64,000 nucleotides of DNA from Hypericum androsaemum. Lineage: Eukaryota > Streptophyta > Magnoliopsida > Malpighiales > Hypericaceae. The stretch lies in assembly GCA_963995505.1 (NCBI GenBank), contig OZ023184.1, positions 6,386,001 through 6,450,000 on the forward strand. Reading direction: 5' to 3'. The notes beneath the pieces were generated by a model. That model saw nothing but the letters and a program-made list of their open reading frames with translations, did not search any database and was not told the origin of the DNA. Made by a program: the position numbers and the translations under genes. Numbering within the stretch: position 1 is the first letter of the stretch; every line of letters starts with the position of its first letter. Positions 1 to 11,459 of the stretch are shown here, piece after piece.

Positions 1-1469
1 GGTTAATCGTATTTCCTGTAGGAGTTTAATATGTAGAGTGAAATCATGTTAAGGTTGTAGTATAGAGCAAGTGAACAAAAGATAAATTTGGTAAGTAAAG
101 AAATACAGATTTTTGGGACAAATGAAAATGTTTTTGAAATCTGTTGAGATTAAGGTAATATGAATTAAGCCATCCACTATGTGAAGTAGGTGGTCCGTGG
201 GATGGGTGTGACGGAAACATGAAGCCAAGTATTGGCAGAAAGTGCAAATTAAAAATTGAAGTATTATGTTTCCTAAGACATATTTACATGCGAAAGAGGC
301 AGGTGATGATAGTGGTTAATTGTTCTTTTGGCTAGTTAACCAACATTTGAATCCGAGTGCCACGAGTTGTAAAACGAAGAACGGAGCTTCTCTTTGAATG
401 GTTTGAGCAACCATTGTCTAGTAAGTGGATATTCTTTGTAACATGTGTTTAGTTAACTAGACGTGGGTGATGTGCTTTATTTGGCGTACTTTTGAATGAT
501 ACGAAATGTGGTATTGGGTTTGGTTTTGGTCTATTTGATATTTGAGGTTGCTTTTGGATTGTCTGTGTATGTATGTGAATTTTGAAAAGTTTGGTATGTG
601 ATTTGTGTGATGGCGGATGATGAGGTCTACCCGTGACCAACCGGGGATGTTGGCATATGTGCACATATACTGAGGATACATTGGATATGTATATGATCTG
701 ATATTTGGCCGGCGGGGTTGGTTTCTGATGGCGCCTTAAGATATGGTATCCTCGTGTCGGTGTGGGAGTGACACTATCTAGACCTATCTGAAGTTCATCC
801 GAATTGTGTTATTTATTCTGTGAAAGTCTATCTGAAGTTCTGATTACGTGTGATACGTGAATTCTTTGATGACCTTGTCTGTGAAGTAGCCTTTTATTGT
901 CTTAGTTGTGCGTTAATATTTGGTTGGGTTTGATGGGAACGACTGGTTGGTTAAATACATGTTACTTATAATATTTGCTTACTAAGTGTTTCAAAGCACT
1001 TATCCCTTACTTTAATCCACAGGTGAAGAGATTTGAGCCGTGGTTTGCATCTGGAGAAGCTTCTTCATCCGAGTTCAGCCCGTTGTCTTTCTTTCTCGGG
1101 CTACGTTCAAAGGTCTCCGGATGGTCTTTGTCTTTGTAATCTAGGTCGCTCCATTGTACATATTTGTTGGTCTTTGACATATGATCTTAGATTAATGTTA
1201 ATAGGTAATGTATGTGTAAATTTATGTTATGTTTTAAAAGAATGAGTTTGATGATATGACGTTGGAGATGTGTACTCCAACGCCTACCAGGTTTTGGACA
1301 CGATAAATATGTTTGTTTGAAGAAACAATGTTGTGAAAAAAAAAATATTTTGACAATCCTGGTAATAGGAATGATATATTATGATTTGAGGCTTGCTAGG
1401 TTTTGGTTTATTATATTAAGTTTGACATGATCTAGCGCCGGTCACCGACCACGAATTTGGGTCGTGACA
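1..1469 (+). repeat. 5' LTR of the gypsy element (3' portion only)
   Basis: It is identical to 7474-8942 apart from about 13 substitutions. It ends in GGGTCGTGACA, with CA at 1468-1469, immediately followed by a primer binding site. The TG start of this LTR is outside the window. Confidence 0.93.
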
Positions 1470-1473
1470 GACT

Positions 1474-1485
1474 TAGTATCAGAGC
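1474..1485 (+). other. Primer binding site, initiator-Met tRNA type
   Basis: The segment TTAGTATCAGAGC lies five bases after the LTR end. It matches the usual plant TGGTATCAGAGC primer site with one change (G to A), consistent with priming by the 3' end of initiator tRNA-Met. Confidence 0.8.
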
Positions 1486-1631
1486 TTGGTCAGAGCATTC
1501 GGTTTGAGCCTAGCTTATTATTTGAATTATGTGTTATGTATAATGGAGCATAGGATTTGTCATGTCCTTGAACCTCTTTTGTTGTGTTGTCTTTTGGTTT
1601 GCTTAATTCTGACTTATTTGTATAGGAGGCT

Positions 1632-4600
1632 ATGACAGTTACACGTAGTGGTATGGATACGGTTAGGGAGCATGGTGAAAGCTCCCAAGGTCGGAGATAT
1701 GATGTTGCATCTGAGACTACACCACTAGTTGAGGCCACTATCGTTGGTAGGGTCACTAGAGATGAGATTCCACCACCTGAGATGGAGAGGCAGGGTGGTG
1801 ATGGTGTAGACAGAGTTATGAAAGCAATGGAGAAATTCATCGCTACTCAGCAAACACAATTAGAGCAGAATGTTACATTAGCTGCTAAAGATGACTCTTT
1901 GGGTGAGTTCTTGAAGTTGAATCCACCAATATTTTCTGGCTTAAGTGATGATCCTCAGGTATTCATTGATGAGATGGAGAAGAGGAGAAGGATCTTAAGG
2001 TGCGATAAGGAGCGAATGGTGGAGTTGGCTTCATTTAAGTTGGTAGGTGTGGCTGGAGTTTGGTTCCAAAATGAGGGATCATATGCATGGACTTGGGAGA
2101 TCTTTACTAAGGCCTTGTTGGATCGGTTCTTACCAGAGAGTTTGAAAGATGCCCAAGCTTTTGAATTTGAGCGATTGGTGAAGACCCGAGAGATGACAAT
2201 ATCGCAATATGATGAGAGGTTCACTTATCTGTCACGGTATGCAAAACACTTGGTTCCCAATGATGAGATGAAGGTAAAGAGGTTTATTCGTGGACTTGAT
2301 GATTCTATGTTCAAGGTTATCTATCCTCGTGGTTTCGAGACATATGCAGCTGCAGTAGATTATGCTCGAACCTTGGAGATGCGAGATAATGAACGTCGAG
2401 TGGTCCAAAGTCAACCAAAATTCCAGAAGTTTGAAAAACTACCACAAAGGAGTTCCAATCAAGGCTTTAGACAGCAAGAAAGATGGACCAACAATCAGCC
2501 AGTATCGTCAAAGAGTGGAGGACCGGTTGGTAGATTTGGTGGAGGGAAGGATTTCCGTGGTCAGCAATTCAGTAAGAACCAGTCCAGTAATTTCAGGAGA
2601 TGCCAAAGTTGTGGTAAACAACATCCTGGAGATATTTGTTATAAAAGGACAGGAGCTTGTTTTCGCTGTGGTATGCAAGGTCACTTGGTGAAAGACTGTC
2701 CTATAATTGATCAACGTAAGCAAGTGGCAAGTTTGATAGTTAGGCCACCAACACCACACTTTCCTCGACCACAAGTTCAGCAGGGCAATCTACTTGATCA
2801 AAGAGAAGTAGGTTTGAGGATTGAGGGACCTAAGTCTGATAGTGGAGGAGGCGGTGCACAGCCTAGAGTGTATGCATTGACTAGGAGAGATGCTGATGCT
2901 AGTAACACTGTGGTGTCAGGTAACCTTCCCATTGGATCATCTTATGCACGTATTCTATTTGATTCGGGTTCTACACACTCTTTTGTGTCATCTCAATATG
3001 TTCAATGTTTGGATGCTATGCCTGTATGTTTGGATGAGTCTATGATTGTTGTCACTCCTTCGGGCGGATTTATGTATATTTGTGAAGTTGTTAGATCCTG
3101 TAATATTCAAATTAGTGGGCATGGCTTGTCAGCTGATTTATACATATTGGATATTGATGGTTTTGATATCATAGTGGGTATGGACGTGTTATCCACTTAT
3201 CATGCGATAGTGGATTGTTTTGGAAAAAGAGTGATTTTCCATCCAACAGATGAGGCAGAGTTTGAGTTTCAGGGTGAGAAAAAGGTAACTACTGCAAAGC
3301 TTATCTCTTATATGAAAGCTAGCAAGTTTCTAAGGAAAGGATGTGCAAGCTATTTAGCTATGGTAAAGGAAATAAAGAAGGAAGATGTTTCAGTGGATCA
3401 TATTCCTATTGTCAGGGAGTACCCAGATGTATTTCCAGAAGATTTACCAGGCTTACCTCCAGAGAGGGAGATTGAATTCTGTATTGATCTTGAACCAGGA
3501 ACTGAACCAATCTCTATACCACCTTATCGGATGGCTCCAGCTGAAATGAAAGAGTTGAAAGATCAGTTGCAAGATTTGTTGAATAAAGGGTACATAAGGC
3601 CTAGTGTTTCTCCGTGAGGAGCCCCAGTGCTATTTGTGAAGAAGAAAGATGGGAGTTTACGATTGTGCATAGACTACCGAAAGCTGAATAAAGTAACTAT
3701 ACGTAACCGATATCCTCTTCCGAGAATAGATGATTTGTTTGATCAGTTGCGGGGATCTAAATGATTTTCTAAGATTGACTTGAGATCAGGGTACCATCAG
3801 TTGCGGATTAGAGAGATGGACATTCCAAAGACGGCATTCAGGACTCGATATGGCCATTATGAGTTTCTGGTTATGCCATTTGGATTGACTAATGCCCCAG
3901 CTACCTTTATGGATATGATGAACCGGAATTTCAAGCCTTTCCTGGATCAGTTTGTGGTTGTGTTTATTGATGATATATTGATTTACTCTATTGATCAGGA
4001 AGATCATGAGAGACACCTTAGACAAGTGTTGCAGACGCTACGAGAGAAAAAGTTATATGCTAAATTCTCAAAGTGTGAATTTTGGCTTCAAAGTGTAGCT
4101 TTTCTAGGACATGTGGTGTCCAAAGATGGAGTGTCAGTTGATCCGAAGAAGGTGGAAGCGGTTGTGAATTGGCCTACCCCAGCTAATGTTACTAAGATAC
4201 GCAGCTTTTTAGGTTTAGCGGGGTATTATCGACGATTTGTCAAAGGATTCTCTACTTTGGCAGCACCGTTAACTCGGCTAACTCATAAAAATGCCAAGTA
4301 TGAATGATCGGATAGGTGTGAAGAGAGTTTCCAAGAATTGAAGGATCGATTAACACATGCACCTGTATTGGTTCTACCTTCAGGATCAGGTAGATATTCA
4401 GTGTATTGTGATGCTTCAAGAGTGGGATTGGGATGTGTTCTTATGCAACACAAGAATGTTATTGCTTACGCCTCTAGACAGCTGAAGAAACATGAAGAGA
4501 ATTATCCAGTCCATGACTTGGAAATGGCAGCTGTTGTGTTTGCATTGAAGATTTGGAGGCACTACTTGTATGGTGAGAAGTTTGAGATATATACAGATCA

Positions 4601-6218
4601 TAAAAGCCTCAAGTATATCTTTGAGCAACGAGATTTGAACTTAAGACAGAGGAGGTGGATGGAGTTACTTAAGGATTATGACTGCACCATTAACTATCAC
4701 CCTGGGAAAGCTAATATGGTAGCTGATGCTTTGAGTCGCAAATCCTTAATTCAGCCAAAGTTTCTAGCAGAGATGCATATGAGACCTACCTTACGAGGAC
4801 GGGTTATGGAATTGCAATGGGAGGATCCAGAGGTTATTGTGATGATGGAACAAGTTGAGCAGGGTGAATTACCTAAATTTCGAATTAGTGCTAATGGTAT
4901 CTTGTATTTTGGTTCTCGAGTGGTTGTCCCTGATGTTGGAGATCTAAGAAAGGAACTACTGACTCAGGCACACCAAGCGGTCTACAGTATGCACCCTGGA
5001 TCTACAAAAATGTACCATGATTTGAGAAACAATTATTGGTGGCAAGGTATGAAAAAGGACATTGCAAAGTTTGTTTCGAAGTGTCTGACTTGTCAACAGG
5101 TAAAAGGAGAGCATCAGAGACCTTCTGGATTACTACAACCTCTTGAGATTCCAATGTGGAAGTGGGAGCAGATAACAATGGATTTGTTAGTAGGGCTTCC
5201 AACTACTTCCAAAGGTTATGATGCAGTGTGGGTTATTGTAGACAGATTGACAAAATCTTCACATTTCCTACCAATAAAGAGTACATATGATGCAAGTAGG
5301 TTTGCTCAGATATTTATGGATGAAATTATTCGCCTTCATGGTGTACCAGTTTCAATTGTATCTGATCGTGGAACGCATTTCACATCAAGATTTTGGAGGC
5401 AATTTCATGAGGCTATGGGAACTCGTTTGGATTTGAGTACGGCCTTTCATCCTCAAACAGATGGCCAGTCTGAGCGTGTTATTCAGATATTGGAAGATAT
5501 GATGCGAACTTGTGTCATTGATTTTGGAGGAAGTTGGGATCGTTATTTACCATTGATGGAGTTTGCTTATAATAATAGCTACCAGTCAAGTATCAAGATG
5601 GCTCCATATGAAGCTTTGTATGGAAGAAAATGTAGATCTCCATTATGTTGGAATGAGGTTGGTGAGAAACAACTATTGGGTAATGACTTAGTAGAAGAAA
5701 CAAATGAGAAGATACAGTTGATTCGACAAAGGCTAGAAACAGCCCAGAGTCGGCAAAAGTCATACTCAGACAAGAGACGAAAGGATATTGAGTTTGATGT
5801 GGGACTACATGTTTTCCTCAAGGTTTCACCTATGAAAGGAATAATGAGGTTTGGAAGAAGGGGCAAACTCAGTCCTAGATATATTGGCCCATTTGAGATT
5901 TTGGAGCGAGTTGGACCAGTGGCATATCGATTGGCTTTGCCACCATCTTTGTCACATATTCATCCAGTGTTCCATGTCTCCATGCTTAAGCGATACTTGC
6001 ACGATCCTACTCATGTTTTGGAGCCACAAATAGTAGAGATATGTGGAGATTTGACATATCAAGAGAATCCAATTAGGATTTTGGATCGTGAAGTTAGAAA
6101 GCTTTGAAATAGAGAACTTCTGATGGTTAAGGTTCAATGGGCAAATCGTTCCTTAGCTGAGGAAACTTGGGAAATGGAGGGAGTGATGAAAACCAAGTAC
6201 CCACATCTATTTACATGA
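1632..6218 (+). pseudogene. gypsy gag-pol polyprotein, one frame with four in-frame TGA stops
   Basis: A single reading frame of about 1,529 codons runs from ATG 1632 to TGA 6216-6218. It is broken only by TGA at 3615, 3762, 4305 and 6105, with no frameshift. Domains in order: retrotransposon gag (about 1940-2400); two CCHC-type knuckles near 2600-2700 (CX2CX4HX4C in CFRCGMQGHLVKDC); aspartic protease with DSG near 2960; RT with the FIDD catalytic motif near 3965; RNase H with YCDAS and YTDHK (about 4400-4740); integrase with an HHCC finger (about 4980-5100) and a D,D,E core (about 5170-5500); a GPY/F-type motif near 5890; and a chromodomain-like tail (about 6010-6210). The first, third and fourth stops sit where relatives have Trp or Arg (TGG or CGA). 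The second falls in a variable spot just before the FSKIDL motif. Not functional as read unless the stops are suppressed. Confidence 0.92.
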
Positions 6219-6265
6219 CAAGTAAGTTAACCTTCCATTTAGCAAATTCGGGGACCGAATTTTAT

Positions 6266-6277
6266 AAGGAGGGGAGA
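6266..6277 (+). other. Polypurine tract
   Basis: The purine run AAGGAGGGGAGA sits directly before the TG of the 3' LTR. This is the expected plus-strand priming site of an LTR retrotransposon. Confidence 0.85.
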
Positions 6278-6278
6278 C

Positions 6279-8942
6279 TGTGATACCCTCACCCTTTAAC
6301 CAAATTGGTTTTGGAAGGGTTTAGGCTTAGTCTGTCATTATTTGGTAAAATAGGCATAACTTTCTCATCCGGACTCCAAATTAGGTGATTTCAATTTGTG
6401 TAGATTCATAATACCTAGATCTATAACTTTATTCTTTTAGTTTTGTGATTTATGAAATAATCTGGCCGAAACAAATCAAGAATTTACGGTGCTCTGATAT
6501 AGGTTTGATTTTGTCAGTATTGAAAATATTTGTTATGTGATTTTATTTAAGTTAACCTAAATTTTGAATAAACTATTCAATATGATAATTAGCCATATTA
6601 TTTTTGGTAAATTAAGCAAAGTACATTTAGCTGTTACGGTAACAAAGGTTGAAAATAGAAGATTAAGAGCTAGTTGAATTTTAGCTTGTAGGATTGGATA
6701 AGAAAAAAATAAATATAGTACAGTAAAACGTGGCAACCTATAAAAGTAAAAGTAAGATAAGAACATAGTCATCACTCTAAAATAAGGGGAAACGGCAGGA
6801 ATGAGGTAAGAAAATATCTAAATACCAAACATGATAAGGGTAAAATAAAAACTAAGAAAAACGTGGCACTATTGGGACTGTCCACGAGAATTACAAATCT
6901 CATTATAAAATGAGATATTGATGAGCTTAATGGTGCAAGAATTAAAAATCACTAGAACAAAGAAACTAACGTGGACAATTAAGACAGAAAAGAATGGGTG
7001 GTCGACGTACACAAAAATAGATGGTTACCTAAGGTATGACTTTTAACTGAGATTATTTGTTGTTGAACAAGAATATTGAAACAAATTTATAGAAGAGATG
7101 ATGCGCAGATTTGTCAAAACAAATGGTGAATATATATATATATATATATGAGTAGCTACTGATTTAGTTTGATTTAAAGAAAATGAAGATGATCAAAGGG
7201 ATGGTGAAACGACAGCCTAGATATGATTATTAGTTAGATGAATGCTTAGAAGTAATTAAACAAACAAGTAATTTGAAGGTGAATCAAATAGTGAAACTAG
7301 AAATAAAATATATTATGGTACAGATTATTTAGATGAGGGAATAAGGGATAGTTATAAAATGACAACCCTAATATTGAAAAATTGGAGTTTCTAGTACGTG
7401 CGAAATACTTTGTGAAGGTAATTAAAATGTTTAGTCTAAAAAAAAATGGAGGTGATAATAAATGGGTTTGTTAGGTTAATCGTATTTCCTGTAGGAGTTT
7501 AATATGTAGAGTGAAATCATGTTAAGGTTGTAGTATAGAGCAAGTGAACAAAAGATAAATTTGGTAAGTAAAGAAATACAGATTTTTGGGACAAATAAAA
7601 ATGTGTTTGAAATCTGTTGAGATTAAGGTAATATGAATTAAGCCATCCACTATGTGAAGTAGGTGGTCCGTGGGATGGGTGTGACGGAAACATGAAGCCA
7701 AGTATTGGCAGAAAGTGCAAATTAAAAATTGAAGTATTATGTTTCCTAAGACATATTTACATGTGAAAGAGGCGGGTGATGATAGTGGTTAATTGTTCTT
7801 TTGGCTAGTTAACCAACATTTGAATCCGAGTGCCACGAGTTTTAAAACGAAGAACGGAGCTTCTCTTTGAATGGTTTGAGCAACCATTGTCTAGTAAGTG
7901 GATATTCTTTGTAACATGTGTTTAGTTAACTAGACGTGGGTGATGTGCTTTATTTGGCGTACTTTTGAATGATACGAAATGTGGTATTGGGTTTGGTTTT
8001 GGTCTATTTGATATTTGAGGTTGCTTTTGGATTGTCTGTGTATGTATGTGAATTTTGAAAAGTTTGGTATGTGATTTGTGTGATGGCGGATGATGAGATC
8101 TACCCGTGACCAACCGGGGATGTTGGCATATGTGCACATATACTGAGGATACATTGGATATGTATATGATCTGATATTTGGCCGGCGGGGTTGGTTTCTG
8201 ATGGCGCCTTAAGATATGGTATCCTCGTGTCGGTGTGGGAGTGACACTATCTAGACCTATCTGAAGTTCATCCGAATTGTGTTATCTATTCTGTGAAAGT
8301 CTATCTGAAGTTCTGATTACGTGTGATACGTGAATTCTTTGATGACCTTGTCTGTGAAGTAGTCTTTTGTTGTCTTAGTTGTGCGTTAATATTTGGTTGG
8401 GTTTGATGGGAACGACTGGTTGGTTAAATACATGTTACTTATAATATTTGCTTACTAAGTGTTTCAAAGCACTTATCCCTTACTTCAATCCACAGGTGAA
8501 GAGATTTGAGCCGTGGTTTGCATCTGGAGAAGCTTCTTCATCCGAGTTCAGCCTGTTGTCTTTCTTTCTCGGGCTACGTTCAAAGGTCTCCGGATGGTCT
8601 TTGTCTTTGTAATCTAGGTCGCTCCATTGTACATATTTGTTGGTCTTTGACATATGATCTTAGATTAATGTTAATAGGTAATGTATGTGTAAATTTATGT
8701 TATGTTTTAAAAGAATGAGTTTGATGATATGACGTTGGAGATGTGTACTCCAACGCCTACCAGGTTTTGGACACGATAAATATGTTTGTTTGAAGAAACA
8801 ATGTTGTGAAAAAAAAAATATTTTGACAATCCTGGTAATAGGAATGATATATTATGATTTGAGGCTTGCTAGGTTGTGGTTTATTATATTAAGTTTGACA
8901 TGATCTAGCGCCGGTCACCAACCACGAATTTGGGTCGTGACA
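6279..8942 (+). repeat. 3' LTR of the gypsy element, 2,664 bp
   Basis: It starts TGTGATACCC right after the polypurine tract and ends GGGTCGTGACA. A (TA)n tract lies near 7131-7149. No coding content was recognised. The bases after it (GGTAC at 8943-8947) should be the 5-bp target duplication; the partner is outside the window. Confidence 0.93.
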
Positions 8943-10036
8943 GGTACTAGCTTTGGTCAATACAAACTTATCATACTCAAAAACTAGCTTCAGCCAGACT
9001 TTGGTTAACAGGGAGCCAGATACAAGATTCTTGCGAATGTCTGGGACATGCAGCACATCCTTGAGGGTCAGCTCTTTCCCCGAGGTCAGCTTCAGTACCA
9101 CCTTCCCTAATCTGACTACTTTGGAAGTTGCAGAGTTCCCCATAAACAGCTTCCGTCTGGTGATCGGGGTATAGGTTGAGAACATCTCCTTGTCTGAACA
9201 GATGTGGCGGGTTGCCCCTGTGTCTATAAGCCACTCTCTTGGGTTATCCACCAAATTGGCTTCAAACACCACGGCGGATAGGTCTAACTCAGATAGGTCC
9301 TCAGCCAGATTAGCTTTCTCCCAATTGTCCTTCTTTGGAAGACGACAATCCTTTGCCATATGTCCGGGCTTATCGCAGTTGAACCAGTTACCGTTGATCT
9401 TCTTGCCTTTTTCTGCTTTGGCTCTTGCTTAGTATCGGACTTCTTCCTCTTCTTACCTGTACCGCCCTCAGCAAGGTGTATCGTGGCTTCAGAGTTGGTC
9501 TTGTTGCTCTTGACTTTAGACTTTCGGTTGTCTTCCTCAATCCTTAGTCTCACAATCAAGTCTTCAAGGCCCATGTCCTTCCTCTTATGCTTGAGTTAGT
9601 TCTTGAAATCCTTCTACAAGGGTGGCAGCTTTTCAATCATTGCCGCCACTTGGAAGGACTCATTTAGTTGCATTTCTTTGGTATAAATCTCATGCAGAAT
9701 CAGTTGCAACTCTTGCACTTGGTCGATGACCTTTTTGGAGTCTACCATTTTGAAGTCGAGGAATCTTCCGATGATGAATTTCTTCAACCCGGCATCCTCT
9801 GTTTTGTAGTTCTTATCTAGAGAATTCCACAATTCTTTTGCAGTCGTAGTTACCGCATAAACATTGTAGAGGGTGTCGTCCAACCCATTCAGGATGTAGT
9901 TACTACATAGGAAGTCGCTATGGTTCCATGCATCCAGAGCATTGATCTTCTGTTGATCAGCCTCATTTTTCGCCACCTTCGGAGTCTCTTCCTTCAAGAA
10001 TCGGACCAGGTTCAGCATTGTCAGGTAGAACAACAT
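8943..10036 (-). pseudogene. Ty1/copia gag-protease remnant, cut by the gypsy insertion
   Basis: Read on the minus strand from 10036, a UBN2-type copia gag is open to 9614 (about 140 residues, starting MLFYLTMLNLV, with the typical LWNSL and FKMVDSKKVIDQV stretches). Beyond a stop and a frame change come a lysine-rich linker, a degraded zinc-knuckle region, and a protease segment with [15 protein letters not shown] near 9240. The reading ends at FVLTKAS, where the gypsy LTR begins. The integrase and RT should lie left of the window. A typical copia continues past this point, so the element was longer before the interruption. Confidence 0.88.
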
Positions 10037-10366
10037 CTTCTGCTACCACCTCTTACTCTTTCTCCGTAAGACGAGATTGTCCCATATTCAGTGCTTACAG
10101 GCTACGGCAATCGTCCCCAAAGCGCCCATTACGACATGCGTCCAATGCGCCATGCGCACATGCACGTGCGCGTGCTTAGATGGTGAAAACGGCCTTGGAC
10201 ATCACTCTAGGTGGAATACTTAGTTCCTAGTTAACTAGGAACAACTCCTTATAAAGTGAGATTTCCTTCCTTCCACTTTCGATGTGGGACAAGAAGTGTA
10301 CCCCCACTTTTGGTCCACTTTGGGCTTTCCTAGGTCTTTCCATTGATTTGTCATTCAAAACCAACA
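10037..10366 (-). repeat. Probable LTR/leader region of the same copia element
   Basis: On the minus strand this begins TGTTGGTTTTGAATG at 10366, the usual TGTTGG start of copia LTRs, and contains an ACTTTATAAGG box (near 10245) followed by a pyrimidine-poor leader up to the gag start. I could not find a clear LTR end or a primer binding site, so the LTR/leader boundary is unknown. Confidence 0.45.
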
Positions 10367-11330
10367 TTTAGCAGGAGGAGAGAATAGGGCTCTGGTCTTA
10401 CAAAATCTTAATTAGCCATGGTAGAAAAGAACAAAGAAAAATCCGATATGGACCATTCGGATAGTTCATCACCAACCATACCAAGTAAAATTAGTCTCTT
10501 CTTTTTTTTTTTCTTTTTTGATTCTTTGCATATCACAATTAGGGCAAAAATTTTCCCGATAGTTTTTGGTTGAACCAAATGTTATACGGACATATCAATA
10601 ATCACTTAAATTGATGGGAGAGAGAGTTTTTTTAGTTTAATCAAAAGGTCTCGAATTAGAATAATAGGGAAAACACTCGTGTTAAGTTTTTGTTGGGAGA
10701 GCTTTGGTACTTCTTAAAATTTTTATCCGGTTCGAAGCTGGATTAGTCGAGTTTCAACACAAGTATGACTTTTGAATTGTAACGAAATTCTCTGAACAAC
10801 AGCTCGGACTCGAAACTTCTTGTTAAACTACGATAATTCTTAACAATTGATCTAAATATTTATTAGTTTCGATTTAAAACGTAGTTTAATTCATGATATT
10901 CAACTCATAACTGTTTGGTTAAACTCAAACACATCCTTGCGTTTCTTGCATTATCTTGCCTTTTCGTTCCTTATCTTGCCTTTTCCTTGCCTTTTTCTTG
11001 CTTACAGAAGTATTAAGGAGGGACGTGGGTTCGGCTGTTGGTGGTTATCATTGGGTGTGAGAGAGAGAATTTTTTTTAATCAATATTAATCCCAAAAATT
11101 CATTGGAACGACTAGGGATAGCTATGGTTTGATTCAAACTGCCCAAGTCATTGTTGAGGAACCAGATCCTAACCCGTATTATCCCGGAATCTTCTAGGAA
11201 GATCCAATTACCTTTCTGACTTTTAGGAACTGTCAACCTAATTTGGTGCTAAAATCTAGATATTTTATTTTTTAAAATATATTGAACCGGCGGTTTTGTG
11301 AAATGTCCGGGAACTTTATAGGAAGGTTCT
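10367..11330. other. AT-rich intergenic stretch, no gene seen
   Basis: No ORF with recognisable protein similarity on either strand. A pyrimidine-rich stretch with repeated CTTGCCTTTT words lies at about 10940-11005. Nothing else can be supported. Confidence 0.5.
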
Positions 11331-11459
11331 GGTTTTTTTTTTATAAGTAACTGATTTTATAAAAAAGAATTATGTACACGGTAATGGAGACCCAGGAAAC
11401 TCCTAACCATCTGAACAAGCCTAGAGGTTCAAAAACTATAACTATTCATTCTTTTTTGA

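Larger units (their letters stand above)
1..8942 (+). mobile_element. Ty3/gypsy LTR retrotransposon, chromovirus-like (Tekay/Del type), left end outside window
   Basis: The sequence at 1-1469 recurs almost unchanged at 7474-8942, giving two LTRs around a gag-pol region. The 3' LTR is about 2.66 kb, so about 1.2 kb of the 5' LTR lies left of the window. Order is LTR, PBS, gag, protease, RT, RNase H, integrase, chromodomain-like tail, polypurine tract, LTR. Long LTRs, the integrase-before-end order and a C-terminal chromodomain-like tail fit the Tekay/Del chromovirus lineage; that assignment is inference from family knowledge. I count 13 substitutions and no length change between the LTR copies (about 0.9%), so the insertion is young. 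It interrupts an antisense copia gag-protease remnant at 8942/8943. Confidence 0.93.
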
